From Desulfoglaeba alkanexedens ALDC (GTDB lineage: Bacteria; Desulfobacterota; Syntrophobacteria; Syntrophobacterales; DSM-9756), in the NCBI RefSeq assembly GCF_005377625.1, contig NZ_CP040098.1, positions 3,213,279 through 3,277,278 on the forward strand: a stretch of DNA of 64,000 nucleotides, read 5' to 3'. Below the pieces are notes generated by a model that saw only the letters and a list, made by a program, of their open reading frames with translations, was not told where the DNA came from and did no database searches. Both the position numbers and the translations under genes were made by a program. Numbering within the stretch: the first letter of the stretch is position 1; every line of letters begins with the position of its first letter. Positions 7,786 through 16,207 of the stretch are shown in pieces.

Positions 7786-9744
7786 ATGACCACACAACCG
7801 GTTGAATCTTTGGAAACAGTTAAGATCGAGTTTCCCGGCGGCGAACGGCGTGATTTTCCCAAGGGTACCACCGTCAAGGAGGTGCTCGCGGCCGCGGGCG
7901 GAAAGCCGGACGGCTGGGTGGCCGCCAAGGTGAACGGCCGCCTGGTGGACCTCGCCGCGCCCATAACCGAAGGCGCCATGGTGGAAGCGGTGCGGATCGA
8001 TTCGCCGGAAGGGCTTGAAATCCTGCGGCACAGCGCGTCTCATGTCATGGCCCAGGCCGTCAAGAAGCTCTTTCCCGAGGCGAAGGTCGCCATCGGGCCG
8101 GCGATAGAAAACGGTTTCTACTACGACTTCCAAGTGGACCGGCCCTTCACCACGGAAGATCTGGAAAAGATCGAAGCGGCCATGAAGGAAATCATCCAGG
8201 CGCGGATTCCCTTCCGGCGCCGGGAACTTCCCCGGGAAGAGGCGATCCGGCTGTTCGAGCAGCGAAAGGAAACGTACAAGGTGGAGTTGCTGCAGGAACT
8301 GGAAGCCCCCACGGTTTCCATCTACGAGCAGGGCGATTTCGTGGATCTTTGCCGGGGACCCCACGTTCCGGACACGGGTTTCATCAAGGCGTACAAGCTC
8401 ATCTCCGTCGCCGGAGCCTACTGGCGCGGCGACGAACGCAACGTCATGCTCCAGCGCATCTATGGCACGGCGTTTCCGGACGGAAAGGCCCTCAAGAAGT
8501 ACCTCAACTTCCTCGAGGAAGCCCAGCGGCGCGATCACCGACGCTTGGGACGCGAACTGGACCTGTTCAGCTTCTCCGACGAAGTCGGGGCCGGCATGGT
8601 CATCTACCATCCCAAGGGGGCGCTGCTCCGTCACATTCTGGAAGCCTTCGAAAAGCGGGAACACCTGAAGCGGGGCTATCAGATGGTGATCGGCCCCACG
8701 CTCCTCAAGACGGAACTCTGGAAGCGTTCCGGCCATTTCGACAATTACCGGGAAAACATGTATTTCACGGAAATCGACAACCAGTCCTACGGCATCAAGC
8801 CCATGAACTGCCTGGCTCACATGCTCATTTACAAGTCGAAGGTGAGGAGTTATCGGGATCTGCCGATTCGTTACTTCGAGCTGGGCACGGTGCATCGCCA
8901 CGAAAAGTCCGGGGTGCTCCACGGTCTGCTTCGCGTCCGTCAGTTCACCCAGGACGATGCCCACATTCTGTGCATGCCGGAACAGCTGAACGCGGAAATT
9001 CAAGCGATCATCGATTTCGTTATCGAGGTGATGGACCTTTTCGGCTTTTCATACGAAATGGAAGTGAGCACACGGCCCGAGAAGTCTATTGGAACGGAAG
9101 AGGACTGGGAGCGGGCCACCAGGGCCCTCATCGGAGCGCTGGAAGGGAAGGGGCTTCCCTACACGATCTGCCACGGTGAAGGGGCGTTCTACGGGCCCAA
9201 GATCGACGTGAAACTCAAAGACGCCCTGGAACGGCGATGGCAGTGCGCGACCATCCAGTGCGACTTCACGCTTCCCGAACGCTTCGATCTCACATATGTG
9301 GGCGCCGACGGGGAACGGCACCGGCCCGTGATGCTGCACCGGGTGATCCTGGGGGCGCTGGAACGGTTCATCGGTGTTCTCATCGAGCACTACGCGGGAG
9401 CCTTTCCGTCTTGGCTGGCTCCAGTCCAAGCGGTGGTGGTGACGGTCACGGACCGCCAGCTGGAATTTGCCCGGAACGTCCACGCGGAACTTCGCGCGCT
9501 GGGCGTCCGCGTGGAACTGGACGAACGAAACGAAAAGCTGGGCTTCAAAATTCGCGAAGCCCAGATGCAGAAGATCCCCTACATGCTCGTCGTCGGCGAC
9601 CAGGAAGTGGAGGCCGGCGGCGTGCGGCCGCGGCGCCGCGATGGGAAGAGCCTGGACATCACGACTCCGCGGGAGTTTGCCGAACTCCTGGAACAGGAAT
9701 GCCGTGAGGCGACGGGCGGGCGGGTCGGTCTGGGGATGATCTGA
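7786..9744 (+). CDS. thrS: threonine--tRNA ligase
   Basis: Class II aminoacyl-tRNA synthetase charging tRNA-Thr. ATG 7786 gives 652 residues, close to the usual 640. The frame is open to an ATG at 7729, but that start has no Shine-Dalgarno sequence and lies right after a terminator. Domains in order are a TGS domain (about 10-75, [19 protein letters not shown]), the editing/tRNA-SAD region with HSASH near residue 84, the class II catalytic core with the zinc-ligand cysteine in PMNCLAHM, motif 2 around [15 protein letters not shown], motif 3 around [12 protein letters not shown], and the C-terminal anticodon-binding domain. It heads the thrS-infC-rpmI-rplT-pheS-pheT order seen in many bacteria. 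Confidence 0.96.
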   Translation: MTTQPVESLETVKIEFPGGERRDFPKGTTVKEVLAAAGGKPDGWVAAKVNGRLVDLAAPITEGAMVEAVRIDSPEGLEILRHSASHVMAQAVKKLFPEAKVAIGPAIENGFYYDFQVDRPFTTEDLEKIEAAMKEIIQARIPFRRRELPREEAIRLFEQRKETYKVELLQELEAPTVSIYEQGDFVDLCRGPHVPDTGFIKAYKLISVAGAYWRGDERNVMLQRIYGTAFPDGKALKKYLNFLEEAQRRDHRRLGRELDLFSFSDEVGAGMVIYHPKGALLRHILEAFEKREHLKRGYQMVIGPTLLKTELWKRSGHFDNYRENMYFTEIDNQSYGIKPMNCLAHMLIYKSKVRSYRDLPIRYFELGTVHRHEKSGVLHGLLRVRQFTQDDAHILCMPEQLNAEIQAIIDFVIEVMDLFGFSYEMEVSTRPEKSIGTEEDWERATRALIGALEGKGLPYTICHGEGAFYGPKIDVKLKDALERRWQCATIQCDFTLPERFDLTYVGADGERHRPVMLHRVILGALERFIGVLIEHYAGAFPSWLAPVQAVVVTVTDRQLEFARNVHAELRALGVRVELDERNEKLGFKIREAQMQKIPYMLVVGDQEVEAGGVRPRRRDGKSLDITTPREFAELLEQECREATGGRVGLGMI

Positions 9745-9793
9745 AGCGGCATGGACCTGAAACGGTGACACTCGATACGAGGAGGATGGGACT

Positions 9794-10306
9794 CTGAGCA
9801 AGCAGCAGGAAAACGTGAATGAGAAGATCCGGGCGCTCCAGGTCCGAGTGATCGGTTCGGACGGGAGCCAGCTGGGCATCTTGCCGATCAAGCAGGCCTT
9901 GGAAATCGCCCGCGAGGAAGGGCTGGATCTCGTGGAAGTCGCCCCTAACGCGGAGCCCCCGGTCTGCAAGGTCATGGACTATGGCAAATACAAGTACCAG
10001 CAGAGCAAACGAAGCCAGGAAGCCAAGAAGAAGCAGACTGTCATCCAGGTGAAGGAAGTCAAGCTCCGCCCGAAGACCGACGAGCACGACGTGCAGGTCA
10101 AGCTTAGCTACATCCGGCGTTTCCTGGCGCAAAAGGACAAGGCCAAGGTCACCGTGCTCTTCCGCGGGCGCGAGATCGCCTACATCGATCGGGGAAGGAT
10201 GGTGCTCGACCGCATACTCCAGGAGCTTCAGGATGAAGTGGTAGTGGAACTTCCTCCCAAGATGGAAGGGCGGAACCTGGTGATGATCCTGGCGCCGAAG
10301 GGCTGA
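9794..10306 (+). CDS. infC: translation initiation factor IF-3
   Basis: IF-3 binds the 30S subunit and proofreads the start codon and initiator tRNA. The N-domain carries the conserved NAEPPVCKVMDYGKYKYQQS stretch; the C-domain starts near KEVKLRPKTDEHD and ends in MEGRNLVMILAPKG. The start assigned here is a CTG at 9794, eight bases after a strong GGAGG, giving the N-terminus SKQQENVNEKIRA. A GTG at 9815 is the first conventional start, but it corresponds to the V/I of the family's V/INEQIRA motif and would clip the conserved N-terminus. Rare start codons on infC are the basis of IF-3 autoregulation in other bacteria. Length from CTG is 170 residues. Confidence 0.93.
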   Translation: MSKQQENVNEKIRALQVRVIGSDGSQLGILPIKQALEIAREEGLDLVEVAPNAEPPVCKVMDYGKYKYQQSKRSQEAKKKQTVIQVKEVKLRPKTDEHDVQVKLSYIRRFLAQKDKAKVTVLFRGREIAYIDRGRMVLDRILQELQDEVVVELPPKMEGRNLVMILAPKG

Positions 10307-10308
10307 GA

Positions 10309-10338
10309 GGCTGTCTGAGAATATTTTTCACCCTTGTG
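10309..10338 (-). repeat. dispersed repeat R4, copy 3
   Basis: Reverse-strand copy. The plus-strand text is GAGAGGCTGTCTGAGAATA followed by TTTTTCACCCTT, matching the copies near 4.8 and 5.4 kb. It begins three bases after the infC stop. Confidence 0.7.
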
Positions 10339-10730
10339 CAGAACCTCCAGCTTCGATTCCCATGAGGCCGTTCTCAAGCAAGAAATTGGGAACGAGGGTA
10401 AAAGTTAACGAGGGTGAAAAGTCCCCCTCTCCCTTGATGGGAGAGGGTTGGGGTGAGGGTGAGAAAATTAACGTACGTCAATCAGTTACATCCCCCTCCC
10501 CTTAATCCCCTCCCACAAGGGGAGGGGAAATAGAATTTCCACCTTGTTCCCAAGCTCCAGCCGGGACCTGCGCTGGCGCAACCGCGTGCTTGGCTTTGGG
10601 GAAATAGAATTTCCACCTTGTTCCCAAGCTCCAGCTTGGGAACACAACTGTGCAGAAGCTCCAGCTTCGATTCCCATGAGGCCGTTCTCAAGCAAGAGAT
10701 TGGGAACGAGTGGAAGGAACCTCATCAAGA

Positions 10731-10766
10731 CCGACTTTCATGAGCTTGTTTTGGGACAGGCCCTAA
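10731..10766 (+). repeat. dispersed repeat R3, copy 2
   Basis: CCGACTTTCATGAGCTTG followed by TTTTGGGACAGGCCCTAA. The match to the copy at 32000-32035 extends leftward through an AACCTCATCA segment. Confidence 0.75.
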
Positions 10767-10966
10767 GGCCCCGCCTGGAAAAAAGCTTGACACCACCCGG
10801 GAACCCCAATAAATTGGCGGCTTCGACCGCGCCCGCACCACGGGACCGTCGCTGAAGTTCCCGTGATTTTCGGCTCAGCCCGCAGACCTCGGGTCGAGGG
10901 ATGGGCCCGTTCGTGTTCCCGGCGAATGCCGGGATAACTGGAGCCTGGAAGGATTTGGAGGATTCG

Positions 10967-11164
10967 ATGCCCAAACTCAAGACCAATCGCGGAGCGGCCA
11001 AGCGGTTTCGCGTGACCGGCAGCGGGAAGTTCGCCCGCGCGCGGGCCAACAAGAGTCACATCCTGACGAAGAAGACCCGCCAACGCAAACGCCGGTTGCG
11101 CCGGTCCACGCTGGTCGATGCGGCGAACGTGACGGCCGTCCGCCGGATGCTGCCGTACCTGTAA
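10967..11164 (+). CDS. rpmI: 50S ribosomal protein L35
   Basis: Very basic 65-residue protein starting [14 protein letters not shown], with the family's [18 protein letters not shown]-type middle and a short LRRSTLVD tail. ATG 10967 is preceded by TTTGGAGG at ideal spacing; the longer open frame upstream is repeat DNA. The distance from infC (about 660 bases) is unusual. The neighbour rplT follows after 45 bases. Confidence 0.97.
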   Translation: MPKLKTNRGAAKRFRVTGSGKFARARANKSHILTKKTRQRKRRLRRSTLVDAANVTAVRRMLPYL

Positions 11165-11193
11165 AACGAATCGGGGCGGGAAGCAGCCCCTGA

Positions 11194-12576
<1,383 letters not shown>

Positions 12577-12632
12577 GCCGCCCGGGGAACCTCGCGGAGC
12601 GGCTGCCATCACTTCATTCAGCCATTGAAGAG

Positions 12633-12678
12633 GCGCAAAGGACGTGGATGCTTGGGTCGTTGTCCACGGCCTTTGCGT
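12633..12678 (+). promoter_or_regulatory. long intercistronic hairpin between pheS and pheT
   Basis: GCGCAAAGGACGTGGA (12633-12648) pairs with TCCACGGCCTTTGCGT (12663-12678), with one G-U pair and one mismatch, around a 14-base loop. There is no T-tract, so it is more likely a processing or stability element than a terminator. Confidence 0.6.
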
Positions 12679-12715
12679 CTCATCGGTTAAGGGCCATGCG
12701 GAAAGGAAGCTCCCG

Positions 12716-15121
12716 ATGATTGTCAGCTTGAATTGGCTTCGCGACTATGTGGACTGTCCGCTGTCCGCCGGCGAACTGGCGACGGCGCTGACCATGGCGG
12801 GCCTGGAAGTGGAAGGCATTCACCGGCGTTACGAAACCCTGAAGTACGTGGTCACGGCTCGCATCGCACGGATCGAAAGGCATCCCCGGGCCGATCGGCT
12901 GCTGCTCTGCCAGGTCTCGGACGGTTCGAGGGAGTACCGGGTGGTCTGCGGCGCCCCCAATCTATCCGAAGGCGCCGTGGTGCCGTTGGCCCTTCCTGGG
13001 GCGGAACTTCCTTCAGGCGTCAGCATTCGGGAAGCCGAAATCCGCGGCGTCCGCTCCCAGGGCATGCTTTGTTCCCAAAAAGAACTGGCGCTGGGAGAAG
13101 ACGCCGCAGGAATCTGGCTGCTTCCCGCCTACATTCCACTGGGCGTTCCTTTGGCCGAAGCCCTGGGCCTTGAGGACGAACTGCTCGACGTTTCCATCAC
13201 CCCGAACCGGGGAGACTGCCTGTCCATAGTGGGTATCGCTCGGGAAGTGGCGGCGGTGTGCGGGACTCGGGTCCGGTATCCGGACATCGAGCTCACCGAA
13301 GACGGCTCCGATGTCCACCAACGGGCGGCGGTCACCGTGGAAGACCCTGAAGGCTGCCCCCGCTACTCGGCGCGACTCGTCGAAGGCGTCCACATCGGAC
13401 CTTCTCCCCAATGGCTCCGCGAACGGCTGGAGTCCGCAGGGCTCCGCTCCATCAACAACATTGTGGACGTCACCAACTACGTCCTGCTGGAATTAGGGCA
13501 GCCGCTCCATGCCTTCGATTTCGACCGCTTGGAAGAATCCCGCATCGTGGTCCGCCGCGCCGCTGCAGGAGAGCGCTTCGTGACGCTGGACGGCGTGGAA
13601 CGAACCCTTTTCGACGACACCCTGCTCATCTGTGATGGAAGGCGTCCGGTGGCCGTTGCCGGGATCATGGGAGGGCTCGATTCCGAAATCAAACCGGAAA
13701 CGACGCGGGTCCTCATCGAAAGCGCTTTCTTTCAGCCTTCGTGCATCCGGCGAAGCAGCCGCAAGCTGGGACTCAGGACGGAATCCAGCTACCGTTTCGA
13801 ACGGGGCGTGGATCCCGAAGGGGTCATCCGGGCTCTGGACCGGGCGGCTCAACTCATGGCGGAGTTGGGCGGCGGTCGTTTGGCCCGCGGCCGGATCGAC
13901 GTGTACCCGAACCGCCAGGAACGTCCCAAGATCACGCTGAGAGTGGACCGGATGAATCGTTTCCTGGGGCTGGAGTTGAGTACCGATGAGGTAGCCGAGG
14001 TCTTGGGGCGGCTCGAGATGGAGGTGGCCCCGGCGGGCGACCGCCGGCTGGTGGTGCGCCCGCCGTCTTTCCGCCTGGACGTCGACCGGGAAGTGGACCT
14101 GGCGGAAGAAGTGGCGCGGCTGGTGGGTTACAACCGGGTGCCAGTGACGCTTCCGTCGGCGTCCCTGGGGTGCGAACCGCCGAGCCCGCATCTGCGATTG
14201 CGCCAGGCCCTCAAGGAACGCCTCGCCGGCGCAGGTTTCTTTGAAGTCCTCAATTATTCGTTCGTTTCAGAAAAGTCTTTGGAAAACCTGGGGACGGCGC
14301 CCGAGTTCGCGGAAATCCGGCCCATCCGACTGCTCAACCCCCTCAGCGAAGAACAGGCCGTGATGCGGACGAGCCTCCTCCCGGGACTGCTCCAGACAGC
14401 AAGATACAATTTCGACCGGGCGAATATTCACTTGAGGCTCTTTGAGCTGAGCCGGGTGTTCATTCCCGTGGCCGGTGAAAGCCTGCCGCGGGAAGAATTC
14501 CACTGTGCGGGGGTTCTGGCGGGGCGGCGTGACCCGCGGCCTCTTTACGGAGACGAAGCGGCGGTGGATTTCAGCGACGTGAAGGGCACCGTGGAAGATA
14601 TCCTGGATCTTTTCCACCTGGAAAAGGTGGAATGGAAGGCGAGCGATCTTCCGCCCTACTGCAGCGCGGCCGCCGGAGCCGTCGTGTTCAGCGGCGATGT
14701 GTTGATCGGCAGCCTGGGGAAAATATCTCTCAAGGTTCAGGAAACGTTCGACTTGAAGTGGCCGGTCTTTTATTTTGAATTGAACTTCGACCGCCTTTTT
14801 GCTCTCAGGTGCGAACGGCCGATGTTTCAGCCTCTGCCCCGGTTTCCTTTTGTGGTCCGCGATATGGCCGTGGTGGTGGACGAGGATCTGCCGGCCGCCG
14901 AACCGCTTCGCTTCATCGAAGGGCAACCGGAGCCGCTGCTGGAGCGTATCGAGATCTTCGACTGCTACCGAGACCCGCAGTTGGGAACGGGAAAGAAGAG
15001 CGTGGGTTACCGGCTCGTTTATCGAGCGCCGGATCGCAACTTAACGGACGAAGAAGTAAACGAGGTCCACGAGCGGCTCGTGCGAAAGGTGCTCGCGACG
15101 TTCGGAGCCACGCTGCGCTGA
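12716..15121 (+). CDS. pheT: phenylalanine--tRNA ligase beta subunit
   Basis: Beta subunit of PheRS, 801 residues, the normal size. The N-terminus MIVSLNWLRDYVDCPLSAGE is typical, with AGGAAG upstream of ATG 12716. Domains in order are the EMAP/OB-fold tRNA-binding domain (about 38-150, ARIERHPRADRL, then VCGAPN), B3/4 editing domain (TPNRGDCLSIVGIAREVAA, then NNIVDVTNYVLLELGQPLHAFD), B5, the catalytic-like core, and the C-terminal ferredoxin-fold anticodon-binding domain (FPFVVRDMAVVVDEDLPA). An upstream open stretch from 12644 belongs to the hairpin region and is not coding. Confidence 0.97.
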   Translation: MIVSLNWLRDYVDCPLSAGELATALTMAGLEVEGIHRRYETLKYVVTARIARIERHPRADRLLLCQVSDGSREYRVVCGAPNLSEGAVVPLALPGAELPSGVSIREAEIRGVRSQGMLCSQKELALGEDAAGIWLLPAYIPLGVPLAEALGLEDELLDVSITPNRGDCLSIVGIAREVAAVCGTRVRYPDIELTEDGSDVHQRAAVTVEDPEGCPRYSARLVEGVHIGPSPQWLRERLESAGLRSINNIVDVTNYVLLELGQPLHAFDFDRLEESRIVVRRAAAGERFVTLDGVERTLFDDTLLICDGRRPVAVAGIMGGLDSEIKPETTRVLIESAFFQPSCIRRSSRKLGLRTESSYRFERGVDPEGVIRALDRAAQLMAELGGGRLARGRIDVYPNRQERPKITLRVDRMNRFLGLELSTDEVAEVLGRLEMEVAPAGDRRLVVRPPSFRLDVDREVDLAEEVARLVGYNRVPVTLPSASLGCEPPSPHLRLRQALKERLAGAGFFEVLNYSFVSEKSLENLGTAPEFAEIRPIRLLNPLSEEQAVMRTSLLPGLLQTARYNFDRANIHLRLFELSRVFIPVAGESLPREEFHCAGVLAGRRDPRPLYGDEAAVDFSDVKGTVEDILDLFHLEKVEWKASDLPPYCSAAAGAVVFSGDVLIGSLGKISLKVQETFDLKWPVFYFELNFDRLFALRCERPMFQPLPRFPFVVRDMAVVVDEDLPAAEPLRFIEGQPEPLLERIEIFDCYRDPQLGTGKKSVGYRLVYRAPDRNLTDEEVNEVHERLVRKVLATFGATLR

Positions 15122-15137
15122 TCCTGGAGCCTTTCCG

Positions 15138-15521
15138 GTGACGGTAGAGAAGAACAGACAAGAGGGCGACACACCATCAGGAAAGCCCGCCCCATGCGAG
15201 GTCACGTTCACTTACGAAGGACAGACCCGGAAAGGGCACACCACGCATTTCAGCGAGACCGGCATGATGATCTTTTGCCGCGAACCCGCTCCGCTCAACA
15301 CCAAGCTCACACTCACCATCAGGATCCCGGGAGTGGAAAAGCCCGTAAAGCTTTCGGCCGAAGTGGTCTGGACCAACATCTTCGGTTCGGAAGACGCCAT
15401 TACGCCGCGCGGGATGGCGGTGAAATTTCTGGGACTGGATGCCGGGCTTGCCCGCATGCTTTTTGAAGTATCGGCCAAGTACCAGGTCTACGGCGACCCG
15501 TACGCCGCCTACTATTCATGA
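15138..15521 (+). CDS. PilZ domain protein
   Basis: Protein of 127 residues with one PilZ-like beta-barrel. Family features are THFSETGMMIFC, corresponding to the D/NxSxxG segment of c-di-GMP binders, and LSAEVVWTN in the second half. The N-terminal arginine motif (RxxxR) of high-affinity PilZ domains is weak, with only TRKGH, so c-di-GMP binding is uncertain. GTG 15138 has TGGAG upstream. It follows pheT by 16 bases. Confidence 0.8.
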   Translation: MTVEKNRQEGDTPSGKPAPCEVTFTYEGQTRKGHTTHFSETGMMIFCREPAPLNTKLTLTIRIPGVEKPVKLSAEVVWTNIFGSEDAITPRGMAVKFLGLDAGLARMLFEVSAKYQVYGDPYAAYYS

Positions 15522-15620
15522 TAGAGGACGATCCGGGAGCGCCGCGGTGGAACGTAACGCCGGCAAGGAACCGGGCACACGCACCCTTCATGATTTCGAA
15601 CGCCGGTTGCCTGTCCGGCG

Positions 15621-16187
15621 ATGCGGGGGGCACCGCCGGTGAATGGGTTGGAGATCGCTTTCGTCGCTGTGGCCCTTGGCTGCGACGCCTTCGCCGTGGG
15701 GCTCGGCGTTGGCACCCGGTTCTGCGCTCCGCGCCAGGTCTTTCGGCTTTCCTTCCACTTCGGCCTTTTTCAGTTCCTCATGCCCCTGCTCGGATGGGCG
15801 CTCAGTCGCAACCTGGTGAGCGTGGTGCAGCAGTGGGGACCCTGGGTCGCGTTCGGCCTCCTGTCTTTCATCGGCGGTAAAATGACCGTCGACGGCTTGA
15901 AAAAGGATGATCGCCCGCCGGAAGAATGCATCGACCCCACCCGCGGCCTCAACCTGGTACTGCTATCGCTGGCGACCAGCATGGACGCTCTGGGCGTCGG
16001 GCTGAGCCTGGGGATCATGGACCGCGATCTGCTTCGGGACGCCGTGGTGATCGGGGTGGTTGCGGGAGCCATGACGTGGTGCGCCATGAAGGTGGGCAAC
16101 CGACTGTCCTCTAGGTGGGGGGAATGGATGGAAGTCGCCGGCGGGATCATCCTCATCGGTATCGCCTTCAATCTGCTCTTGGCCTAG
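15621..16187 (+). CDS. mntP: MntP-type manganese efflux pump
   Basis: Six-helix inner-membrane protein of 188 residues matching the MntP (DUF204) family, which exports Mn2+. Two internally similar halves each carry a conserved Asp in a helix: ALGCDAFAVGLGVG near residue 18 and LATSMDALGVGLSLG near residue 118. The C-terminal GGIILIGIAFNLL is typical. The start is uncertain: ATG 15621 has a weak ribosome site and GTG 15639 is an alternative. No yybP-ykoY-like manganese riboswitch was recognised upstream. Confidence 0.87.
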   Translation: MRGAPPVNGLEIAFVAVALGCDAFAVGLGVGTRFCAPRQVFRLSFHFGLFQFLMPLLGWALSRNLVSVVQQWGPWVAFGLLSFIGGKMTVDGLKKDDRPPEECIDPTRGLNLVLLSLATSMDALGVGLSLGIMDRDLLRDAVVIGVVAGAMTWCAMKVGNRLSSRWGEWMEVAGGIILIGIAFNLLLA

Positions 16188-16207
16188 ACCCGGACACAGG
16201 AAGAATC

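Larger units (their letters stand above)
10307..10966. repeat. composite repeat block between infC and rpmI
   Basis: About 660 bases without a gene, inside an otherwise compact translation operon. From left to right it holds an R4 copy (10309-10338), fragments of the GCTTCGATTCCCATGAGG element, the pyrimidine/purine inverted repeat CCCCTCCC...GGGGAGGGG (10492-10530), two GTTCCCAAGCTCCAG palindromes (near 10544 and 10620), an R3 copy (10731-10766), and a CCCGGCGAATGCCGGGAT hairpin (about 10917-10935) just upstream of rpmI. The same elements recur near 31.4, 39.7, 42.7 and 46 kb. Confidence 0.8.

Noticed and set aside
7657-9003. 448-codon minus-strand open frame across thrS
   Set aside because: It is antisense to conserved ThrS motifs and has no protein-family features.
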